From Pseudomonadota bacterium (GTDB lineage: Bacteria > Pseudomonadota > Alphaproteobacteria > Rhizobiales > Devosiaceae): a stretch of DNA of 23,053 bases. Location of the stretch: positions 1-23,053 of the forward strand of contig JAEZKB010000195.1 in the NCBI GenBank assembly GCA_023415605.1, given 5' to 3'. A program made the translations under genes and the position numbers. A model generated the notes under the pieces. That model ran no database searches. It saw nothing but the letters and a program-made list of their open reading frames with translations, and was not told where the DNA came from. This document shows, piece by piece, positions 7,736 to 14,123 of this stretch (position 1 is the stretch's first letter; every line of letters begins with the position of its first letter).

Positions 7736-8875
7736 TCAGGCTGAAAGTCGCTCGAGATCCATCTGCGCTCGGACATCGGCGCGGAAGATGTCGATCGGGG
7801 CGAGCCGCCCCTGATGTTCGGTGTGCCAGAAAGTCCAGCCATTACAGGCCTCTGCGCCCTGCACCAGGGCGCCTACCTTGTGGATCGAGCCCGAATGCGA
7901 ACCCGACAGCAGTGTGCCGTCGGCGCGGACCATCGCCGTGTACCGCATGCGCTCGTCATGCAGGAACGAGCCCGGCTGGATCAGGCCCATCTCGATCAGC
8001 GACCCGAATGGCACCCGCGGCGCGCTGCGCTTGGTGGCCACCGGCTCGATCGCCTCGGCGCTGAACGGTTTAGTCGCGGCGATCCGCTTGAGCGCGGCCG
8101 CGATATAGCTGTCCTCGCGCTCGATGCCGATGAAATGCCGCCCCAGCTTCTTGGCCACGGCCCCGGTCGTGCCGGTGCCGAAGAACGGATCGAGCACCAC
8201 GTCGCCCGGCTTGGTCGTCGCGCTCAGCACGCGATAGAGCAGGGCTTCCGGCTTCTGCGTCGGATGCACCTTCTCGCCGTCCGTATCGGTGAGCCGCTCG
8301 GCTCCGGTGCAGATCGGGAACAGCCAGTCGGACCGCATCTGCGTGTCGTCATTGGCTTGTTTCAAGGCCTCGTAGTTGAAGGTTACGCGGCTCTTCTGGC
8401 TGCGCGCCGCCCAGATCAGCGTCTCATGCGCATTGGTGAAGCGCGTGCCGCGGAAATTTGGCATCGGGTTGGCCTTGCGCCAAACGACGTCGTTGAGCAG
8501 CCAGTAGTCGAGATCCTGCAGCGCCGCGCCGACACGGAAAATGTTGTGGTACGAGCCGATTACCCAGAGCGCGCCATCGGGCTTCAGGAGCCGGCGCGCT
8601 GCCTGCAGCCAGGCGCGGGTGAAGACGTCGTAGTGCCCAAAGCTCTCGAACTTGTCCCAGTCGTCGTCGACGGCATCGACCCTGGATTGGTCCGGGCGGG
8701 TGAGCCCCTGCTCGAGCTGGAGATTATAAGGCGGGTCGGCGAAGATGAGGTCCACCGAACCCGCCGGCAGGGCATTCATGTGCCGAATGCAGTCGCCGAC
8801 CAGAATGGTGTCGATCGGCAGGGCAGTCTCTTCCGCAACGGAGGTGTGGTCCGTTTGACGCGCGGTACGCAACAT
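7736..8875 (-). CDS. ccrM: Cell-cycle adenine-N6 DNA methyltransferase CcrM (GANTC)
   Basis: Beta-class solitary adenine methyltransferase of 379 aa. In alphaproteobacteria CcrM methylates GANTC after replication and couples transcription to the cell cycle. The catalytic motif DPPY is at residues 47-50 (FADPPYNLQL) and the AdoMet-binding motif DPFFGTGTTG at 229-238, the beta-class order. HPTQKPEALLYR comes just before it. The C-terminal extension (about 275-375; GWTFWHTE region) is the RAMA-type domain of CcrM homologues. The length matches the family. No restriction enzyme gene lies nearby, which supports a regulatory rather than a restriction role. The leader carries a CtrA-like cluster (8881-8964), and CtrA control of ccrM is established in Caulobacter and its relatives. 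Confidence 0.96.
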   Translation of the reverse strand: MLRTARQTDHTSVAEETALPIDTILVGDCIRHMNALPAGSVDLIFADPPYNLQLEQGLTRPDQSRVDAVDDDWDKFESFGHYDVFTRAWLQAARRLLKPDGALWVIGSYHNIFRVGAALQDLDYWLLNDVVWRKANPMPNFRGTRFTNAHETLIWAARSQKSRVTFNYEALKQANDDTQMRSDWLFPICTGAERLTDTDGEKVHPTQKPEALLYRVLSATTKPGDVVLDPFFGTGTTGAVAKKLGRHFIGIEREDSYIAAALKRIAATKPFSAEAIEPVATKRSAPRVPFGSLIEMGLIQPGSFLHDERMRYTAMVRADGTLLSGSHSGSIHKVGALVQGAEACNGWTFWHTEHQGRLAPIDIFRADVRAQMDLERLSA

Positions 8876-8880
8876 ACTGA

Positions 8881-8964
8881 TAACCCTAACGCAGCACTAA
8901 CCATTCGGTTATGAGCCGCGCACGGTTAAAGCTGAGCTAAGTCTTAGGGTTAGCGAAAGGTTAC
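8881..8964 (-). promoter_or_regulatory. Cluster of CtrA-like TTAR-N7-TTAR sites before ccrM
   Basis: The CtrA consensus is TTAA-N7-TTAA(C). On the minus strand TTAG-N7-TTAACC occurs at plus 8924-8940, one base off consensus. A second pair, TTAG-N7-TTAG, is at 8886-8900. The plus strand carries TTAG-N7-TTAC at 8950-8964 and TAACCAT, a half-site core, at 8898-8904. TAACCCTAA (8881-8889) and TTAGGGTTA (8944-8952) form a 9-bp inverted repeat. All lie in the 115-base gap upstream of ccrM. I saw no GANTC site in this gap. Confidence 0.6.
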
Positions 8965-8990
8965 GGGCTTGGCGGGACGCCGCGAGCGCG

Positions 8991-9647
8991 TCAGGCCACC
9001 GACTTGAGGCGCAGAGCCTCGGCGCATGGCGCAAAGTCCATCCGGTGATGACGACCGGGGCCATGCGTGGTCAATGCGTCGAGATGTGCAGGCGCCGAAT
9101 AGCCCTTGTGGCTGGCAAAGCCGAAATGCGGTTCCTCGCAGTCCATCACGGCGCACATCCGGTCGCGCGTCACCTTGGCGATGATCGAGGCCGCGGCGAT
9201 CGAAACGCTCTTGGCGTCGCCGCCGATAATCGTCTCAGTCGGGCAGGGCATCTCCTTGGGTGACCGGTTGCCATCTATGAGCACATGGTCCGGTGTCAGC
9301 GAGAGGTTGATAACGGCCTGCCGCATGGCCCACATCGTTGCCCAGAGGATGTTCAGCCGCTCGATGATCTTCGGCGGTGCCATCACAACCGAAACCGCAT
9401 GCGCCGAACCCATGATCTTTTGGTAGAGGTCCTCGCGTTCTTCCGCAGTCAGCTTCTTGGAGTCGTCGAGGCCTTTGGGGACCTTCTTGTGGTTGAGCAC
9501 CACGGCGCTCACCACCACCGGCCCTGCCAGCGGCCCACGACCGGCCTCATCAACGCCGGCAACGATGGTCGCCCCGCGCTTGATCGCCCGCCGCTCGAAC
9601 TTGAGCGTCGGCGCTTCGATGATGATTTCTGCCGAATCGCTGGCCAT
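8991..9647 (-). CDS. rnhB: Ribonuclease HII
   Basis: Endonuclease (218 aa) that cuts the RNA strand of RNA-DNA hybrids and removes single ribonucleotides misincorporated in DNA. The type 2 RNase H acidic residues are visible: Asp33 and Glu34 in GVDEAGRGPLAGPV and Asp125 in VLIDGN. The family blocks AAASIIAKVTRDR and GFASHKGYSAPAH follow. The reading frame stays open up to 9821, but that extension runs through the palindrome at 9713-9811 and has no family similarity. I therefore start at the ATG of MASDSA, although its ribosome binding site is weak. It lies between ccrM and the radical SAM gene, all on the same strand. Confidence 0.95.
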   Translation of the reverse strand: MASDSAEIIIEAPTLKFERRAIKRGATIVAGVDEAGRGPLAGPVVVSAVVLNHKKVPKGLDDSKKLTAEEREDLYQKIMGSAHAVSVVMAPPKIIERLNILWATMWAMRQAVINLSLTPDHVLIDGNRSPKEMPCPTETIIGGDAKSVSIAAASIIAKVTRDRMCAVMDCEEPHFGFASHKGYSAPAHLDALTTHGPGRHHRMDFAPCAEALRLKSVA

Positions 9648-9712
9648 ATCCCAGCATGCGAACACCGGCGTCGAAGGCAAGATGAGAAAATCACGGCTGC
9701 TGACGCGCCTGC

Positions 9713-9811
9713 TGGCACTCCGGTGCCCTGGTCGCGAAGGCGAATAATCCCGCGCCGCCTGCTCACCAGCAGCGTGGGGTTCGCCTTCGCGGCCGCGGCA
9801 CCGGAGTGCCA
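9713..9811. repeat. 99-bp long palindrome (REP/RIME-like element)
   Basis: Arms of 32 bases face each other. The outer 15 bases (9713-9727 and 9797-9811) are perfectly complementary, then comes a 5/5 internal loop, then 12 perfectly complementary bases (9733-9744 and 9780-9791). The 35-base centre holds its own small hairpin, CTGCT-CACC-AGCAG (9759-9772). Each outer arm can also fold alone (GGCAC-TCCG-GTGCC). The element begins six bases after the radical SAM stop codon and fills most of the 170-base gap before rnhB. No T-run follows directly, so it resembles a dispersed palindromic repeat more than a simple terminator. Confidence 0.85.
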
Positions 9812-9817
9812 ACGGTC

Positions 9818-10966
9818 TCAAAATAGGTTGAGTTGCGCGTCCTCGAGCCGCGGCGGCGTGAAAAGATCGGTGCGAAGCGGCGGCTGCGCCTGATTGAGCC
9901 CATGCCGCTCACGCGCCTTTTCAAGCCGCTGCTGCATTAGCACTGCAAACGGGCCTTCGCCAACGAAGCGGGTGCCGAAGTTCGGGTCGTTGTCCTTACC
10001 CCCGCGCACGTCGCGGACAAGGCTCATCACGTGCCGCACACGGTCGGGAAAATGCCGCAGCAGCCACTCGCGGAAGATGTCGCGCACTTCGCCGGGCAGC
10101 CGGACCATGATGGCATGGGCGCTCTTCACCCCCTGTGCCGCTGCCGCATCGATGATCCGCTCGAGTTCCATATCGTTGATCGCCGGCACAATCGGTGCCG
10201 CCATCACCATGGTCGGGACGCCGGCCTCCGAGAGCAACCGCAGCGCTTCGAGCCGCTTTTCCGGCGTCGAGGCGCGCGGCTCCATCTTGCGGCTGAGCTT
10301 GTGGTCCATGCTGGTGATCGACAGGCCCACCCGCACTAGGCCCAGTTCCGCCATCGGCTGCAGAATGTCGAGATCGCGCACCACAAGTGCCGACTTGGTG
10401 GTGATCGTCGCGGGATGCCGCGTTTCCAGCAGCACCTTGAGGATCTCGCGCGTCAGCTTGTGCTTGCGTTCCGACGGCTGGTACGGGTCGGTATTGGTTC
10501 CCATGGCGATGGGCTTGACCCGATAGCGCCTGTCCGCAAGTTCCTTTCGCAACTGCTCGACCGCGTTCACCTTCACATAGATGTCGCGCTCGAAATCGAT
10601 CCCCGCCGAGTGCCCCAGATAGGCATGCGTAGGCCGTGCGAAGCAATATGAGCAACCATGCTCACAGCCGCGATAGGCGTTGATAGAGCGGTCGAAGCCT
10701 ATATCGGGGCTGTCGTTGCGGGTGATGATCGTCCGTGCCCGCTCGACGTGCTCGATGGTCTCGAACGGCTTGAGCTCCTCGACCTGGCCCCAGCCGTCAT
10801 CGAACTCTTCCCGGCTCTGGGTGTCGAAGCGGCTGCCCCGGTTGGTCTGCGCGCCACGGCCGCGATTGGTCCGCGCGTCCACCATCTTGCGGCTGATCAG
10901 ATCCGCGTCGCGGGTCTGGCTCAGCTTTTCGAGCGCCTCGAAACTGGGGGCAACATGCATTGCCAT
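9818..10966 (-). CDS. PA0069-family radical SAM protein
   Basis: Radical SAM enzyme of 382 aa, related to the group that includes Pseudomonas PA0069 and mycobacterial Rv2578c, and more distantly to spore photoproduct lyase. The cluster motif is CEHGCSYC at residues 101-108 (C-X3-C-X2-C). The N-terminal family block with GRGAQTNRGSRFD and the downstream stretch MGTNTDPYQPSERKHKLTR are characteristic. The substrate is unknown. The ATG start has GGAG nine bases upstream. Immediately upstream on the minus strand is a run of GTTC repeats with a perfect GTTC-N7-GTTC, the alphaproteobacterial LexA box pattern. A role in DNA damage response is therefore an inference worth testing. The gene ends six bases before the 99-bp palindrome. 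Confidence 0.9.
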   Translation of the reverse strand: MAMHVAPSFEALEKLSQTRDADLISRKMVDARTNRGRGAQTNRGSRFDTQSREEFDDGWGQVEELKPFETIEHVERARTIITRNDSPDIGFDRSINAYRGCEHGCSYCFARPTHAYLGHSAGIDFERDIYVKVNAVEQLRKELADRRYRVKPIAMGTNTDPYQPSERKHKLTREILKVLLETRHPATITTKSALVVRDLDILQPMAELGLVRVGLSITSMDHKLSRKMEPRASTPEKRLEALRLLSEAGVPTMVMAAPIVPAINDMELERIIDAAAAQGVKSAHAIMVRLPGEVRDIFREWLLRHFPDRVRHVMSLVRDVRGGKDNDPNFGTRFVGEGPFAVLMQQRLEKARERHGLNQAQPPLRTDLFTPPRLEDAQLNLF

Positions 10967-11029
10967 TGTCCGTCTCCAACCACCGCCGAGTCCACCGGCA
11001 TCATGGGAGCGAACCTAATCTGAAAAAGA

Positions 11030-11056
11030 GAACAAAGGAAGAACAAAAACGAGAAC
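11030..11056 (-). promoter_or_regulatory. SOS/LexA-like operator before the radical SAM gene
   Basis: GAAC-N7-GAAC (11030-11044) matches the alphaproteobacterial LexA box; on the minus strand it reads GTTC-N7-GTTC. A third GAAC follows after eight bases (11053-11056), giving GTTC-N8-GTTC. A degenerate copy, GAAC-N7-GAAA, is at 11011-11025. The perfect box lies 64-78 bases upstream of the radical SAM start, a normal operator position. The motif is short, so chance occurrence is possible. Confidence 0.55.
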
Positions 11057-11061
11057 GGAGG

Positions 11062-11598
11062 CTATCTTTCCGCTAGCCGGGGCATCAGTTCGACGAAGTT
11101 GCAGGGCAGGTGGCGATTGTCGAGCTGGGCTCGGAGGATGCCTTCCCAGGCGTCGCGGCAGGCGCCGCGCGAGCCGGGCAACACGAAGACGAAGGTTTCG
11201 CCGATCAGCCCGCCCGTCGCGCGCGATTGCAGCGTGCTGGTGCCCACCGTGGTCGCCGAATACTGGTGGAACAGCACCGAAAAGCCTTCCATCCGCTTCT
11301 GGAACAAAGGCTCGAGGGCCTCCGGCGTCACGTCGCGGCCCGAAAAGCCGGTGCCGCCGGTGGTGATTACCGCGTCGATCTCGGGGTCGATCACCCAGCG
11401 CATCACTGTCGCACGGATCTGCTGGATGTCGTCGCGCACCACGGCGCGCTCGGCGCAGATGTGCCCATCCGTTTCCATCAGCGATTTGAGCAGCGCCCCA
11501 GCCGTATCCGTCTCCAGCGTGCGCGTGTCCGACACCGCCAGCACGGCGATCTTCAGCGGCACGAAGGCTTTGCTCTGGTCGAGCTCACTCTTGAACAT
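11062..11598 (-). CDS. moaB: Molybdenum cofactor biosynthesis protein MoaB (MogA/MoaB family)
   Basis: Protein of 178 aa in the MogA/MoaB fold, which adenylates molybdopterin before molybdate insertion. Visible motifs are IAVLAVSDTRT near the N terminus, ITTGGTGFSGRDVTPEAL at residues 78-95 with the conserved Asp89, and the C-terminal PGSRGACRDAWEG loop. The length is slightly longer than MogA and fits alphaproteobacterial MoaB. Its start codon lies inside the end of the upstream MFS gene (14-base overlap), so the two are probably translationally coupled. No other cofactor gene is nearby. MoaB is not always active as an adenylyltransferase in every lineage. Confidence 0.92.
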   Translation of the reverse strand: MFKSELDQSKAFVPLKIAVLAVSDTRTLETDTAGALLKSLMETDGHICAERAVVRDDIQQIRATVMRWVIDPEIDAVITTGGTGFSGRDVTPEALEPLFQKRMEGFSVLFHQYSATTVGTSTLQSRATGGLIGETFVFVLPGSRGACRDAWEGILRAQLDNRHLPCNFVELMPRLAER

Positions 11599-13078
11599 CT
11601 GCGTCGGTGTTCTTTTTGGGGCCGGTCTTGGAGGGGTTGGGCTGCACGACGGGGGCCTCGGGCGTAGCCGGGGACGCCGGTGTCTCCGGGGTGTCGGGGC
11701 TAGAGGCTTCCGGTTCCTCGATCGTCTTTGGTCTGTCCTGCACCAGCACGGTCGGATTGAGTGGCTCGGGGACGAGGATATCGGCTTCGTGCGGCTTAGA
11801 CGTCGCGGCGGAGCGCGGCAGGTTCTCCTGGCTTTCTTCGGCGCGCGGATCGAGTTCGACGGTACCGGGGCTCACACCCTTTTCGGCATTCATGGCACGG
11901 AATCGCACGCGTCCCTTGGCGTCGCGCACCGGTCGCACCTTCATGCGCAGGAACGCGGTCACCGCCAGCGCGCCGTGGAAGGTCGCGGTGACGATAAACA
12001 GCCCCACCGGCGCCACGTTCTGCATCACCCAGGAGGCGAGAACCGGCCCGATGGCGAGGCCGGTGCCGAGGATCAGCAGCATGCCCCCGGCTACGGCGGC
12101 GAACTGTCCCTCCTTGGCGAAGTCGTTCGCATGCGCGACGGCAATGGCATAGAGCGGGTTAGCTGCAAAACCGTAGAGGGCGAAGAACACAAAGGTCAGC
12201 ACGCTGCCGCCAGAGAGCAGGCCCACGGAACTCGCCAGCACCGTCAGAAGGCCGATCACCGCCGCGGCGCCGCTGAGGAAGACAATCACGAGGCGTCGGT
12301 CGATCTTGTCCGATAGTCGTCCGGCGGGGATCTGCGCCACCGCACCCAGAATTGCGGTTACCGCAAACAACAGCGCGATGCCTGCCGCATCAAGGCCCGT
12401 TTGATAGCCATAGACCGGCGCCAGCGTACCGAAACTGCCGTTCGCCATGCCGCAGGCAAAGCTCGCGATCACTGCCAATGGCGAGGTCTTGTAAAGCAGC
12501 TTGATGTCGAGCCGCGCCGACTTGAGCGGTCGCGGCTGCGGTGTCGAAGTCATCGCGCTCGGCAAGAGCGCGCAGATAAAGGCGATGGCCCCCACGACGA
12601 ACGGCACATAGCCGTGCGTGCCGGTCACCGACATGGCGAGCTGCCCGATCGTCGAAGCCGCCATGTTGATCGTGACATAAATCGAGAAGATGGTGCCGCG
12701 GCTGCGGTTGTCTGCCACTTCGTTCAGCCAGCTTTCGACGATCATCGCCGCGCCGGCAAAGCAGAAACCCGAAAAGGCGCGCAGCGTGATCCAGCCGATG
12801 TCCTGCACCCAGAGCAGGTTGAGGAGGATGGTGATCGTGCCGATCGCCGCCATGATCGAAAAGGCGCGGATATGCCCGACACGCTGCACCAGCATCGGTA
12901 CGGTGATCGATCCAGCGACAAAGCCCACGGACCAGCCTGTGCCGATAAGGCCAAGCGCCAGCAGCGAAAATCCTTCTTCGGCGCCGCGCACCGAAAGCAG
13001 CAGCCCCTGCAGTCCGCCGCCAAACATCAGCAAAGCCGAACCGATGAACAGGGCGTAGATTTTCAAGGCGGACGACAT
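11585..13078 (-). CDS. MFS transporter (YcaD-like) with long disordered C-terminal tail
   Basis: Inner-membrane major facilitator of about 497 aa with roughly 12 hydrophobic helices in the first 400 residues. It includes the intracellular loop AGRLSDKIDRR typical of the superfamily, plus ESWLNEVADNRSRGT after helix 4. The closest remembered group is the YcaD-type permeases; the substrate is unknown. The last roughly 100 residues are Pro-, Glu- and Ala-rich with repeats such as TPETPASPATPEAP, and have no helix propensity. The frame is open to a TTG at 13132, but that start has no ribosome binding site and overlaps an inverted repeat. I prefer the ATG of MSSALK, which puts the first membrane helix at the N terminus as usual. 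It overlaps moaB by 14 bases. Confidence 0.85.
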   Translation of the reverse strand: MSSALKIYALFIGSALLMFGGGLQGLLLSVRGAEEGFSLLALGLIGTGWSVGFVAGSITVPMLVQRVGHIRAFSIMAAIGTITILLNLLWVQDIGWITLRAFSGFCFAGAAMIVESWLNEVADNRSRGTIFSIYVTINMAASTIGQLAMSVTGTHGYVPFVVGAIAFICALLPSAMTSTPQPRPLKSARLDIKLLYKTSPLAVIASFACGMANGSFGTLAPVYGYQTGLDAAGIALLFAVTAILGAVAQIPAGRLSDKIDRRLVIVFLSGAAAVIGLLTVLASSVGLLSGGSVLTFVFFALYGFAANPLYAIAVAHANDFAKEGQFAAVAGGMLLILGTGLAIGPVLASWVMQNVAPVGLFIVTATFHGALAVTAFLRMKVRPVRDAKGRVRFRAMNAEKGVSPGTVELDPRAEESQENLPRSAATSKPHEADILVPEPLNPTVLVQDRPKTIEEPEASSPDTPETPASPATPEAPVVQPNPSKTGPKKNTDADVQE

Positions 13079-13094
13079 GGCGCTCGTATGTTCC

Positions 13095-13133
13095 GTTGAC
13101 GCGACGGGCAGTCTCAGCCGCTTGGCCGTCAAC
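13095..13133. repeat. Inverted repeat in front of the MFS gene
   Basis: GTTGACG (13095-13101) and CGTCAAC (13127-13133) form a perfect seven-base inverted repeat with 25 bases between them. It lies 17-55 bases upstream of the preferred MFS start, where a repressor or activator could bind. No regulator gene is adjacent. The rest of the 132-base gap (13079-13210) shows no gene. Confidence 0.35.
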
Positions 13134-13210
13134 TCAGACCAAATTCAGGCAGTTCCTTCAACCCGCATGGCTATTTTTCTGCCACGGGTGGTTGAGCGGA
13201 CGTGACGACC

Positions 13211-14056
13211 TCAGCCGATCCCATGCTCCGTCATGGCCGCTTTGAGGCTCAGCATGTCTTGCCAGGCCATCGCTTTGCTGGCGGGCGTGCGGAGGAGATA
13301 GGCCGGGTGCAGCGTCGGCAGGGCCGGCAGTGTCAGCGAGTTGACTGTAAGCGTTTTCCACTGGCCGCGCATGCGGGTGATGCCGAGGCTCGTGGCGAAC
13401 AACGCCTGGGTCGGCACATTGCCGAGCGTCACCAGCAGTTTGGGCGCGACGAGTTCCACCTGCCGGTGCAAGAAAGGTGAGCAGAGCGCCAGCTCTTCCG
13501 GCGTCGGATTACGGTTTCCCGGCGGTCGCCAGGGGACCATGTTGGCGATATAGACCTTGGTGCGGTCGAGGCCGATCGCCGCCAGCATGCGGTCGAGCAA
13601 CTGCCCGGCGCGGCCGACGAAGGGCTTGCCCTGAAGATCTTCCTGCTCGCCCGGGCCTTCGCCCACCAACATGATGTCGGCTTCTGGATTGCCGTCGGCA
13701 AAGCAGAGCTGTGTCGCCCGCTTTTTGAGCAGGCACCCGTCATAGGCATCCATCACCGCCCGCAATTCATCGAGCGTATTGGCGGTCGCGGCGAGCGCAC
13801 GTGTCTCCGACGGGTCGGCATTGAGCGAAACGGCAATGGCTGGCGCGGCCAGATCGGCGACCGGTGGAGGGGCCATGATCTTCGCGGCGCCCGGCTGCAC
13901 CGGCAAGCCCGCCGGCACTCGCGCCCGCGCCGCCGGCACCGACGCTGCGAAACGATCGACCGGCGCTTCGACCTGCGCCAGGTCGACACCCGCCGCCCGA
14001 TACCAGTCGAGCGCCGCAAGCGCCTCGGCGTCATTTAGCGGTCGATTTTCAGCCAT
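13211..14056 (-). CDS. Uracil-DNA glycosylase, family 4-like
   Basis: Repair enzyme (281 aa) that excises uracil from DNA. Motifs of the family 4 group are GEGPGEQED (residues 132-140), GKPFVGRAGQLLDRML, NMVPWRPPGNRNPTPEE, VTLGNVPTQALF, and the C-terminal catalytic-site block LHPAYLLR. About 95 N-terminal residues form an Ala/Pro-rich extension, common in alphaproteobacterial members. Only three cysteines are present (108, 118, 192), whereas the canonical family uses four with an N-terminal C-X2-C to hold a 4Fe-4S cluster. The upstream-open frame to 14242 overlaps the divergent ETF-QO gene and is discarded; the ATG of MAENRP is the natural start. No Shine-Dalgarno is clear. Confidence 0.9.
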   Translation of the reverse strand: MAENRPLNDAEALAALDWYRAAGVDLAQVEAPVDRFAASVPAARARVPAGLPVQPGAAKIMAPPPVADLAAPAIAVSLNADPSETRALAATANTLDELRAVMDAYDGCLLKKRATQLCFADGNPEADIMLVGEGPGEQEDLQGKPFVGRAGQLLDRMLAAIGLDRTKVYIANMVPWRPPGNRNPTPEELALCSPFLHRQVELVAPKLLVTLGNVPTQALFATSLGITRMRGQWKTLTVNSLTLPALPTLHPAYLLRTPASKAMAWQDMLSLKAAMTEHGIG

Positions 14057-14123
14057 GCGTTCTGTTATGTCACAGCGCCCCGCGTGCTGCCAGCGCGCCC
14101 GCTCCGAATGTTGAGGACCCGCA

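Noticed and set aside
7736..8875. CcrM as part of a restriction-modification system
   Set aside because: No restriction endonuclease gene is adjacent, and the CcrM-type C-terminal domain and CtrA-like leader fit a solitary cell-cycle enzyme.
9648..9821. Longer N terminus for RNase HII
   Set aside because: The extension translates the 99-bp palindrome and lacks family similarity; the ATG at 9647 gives the usual length.
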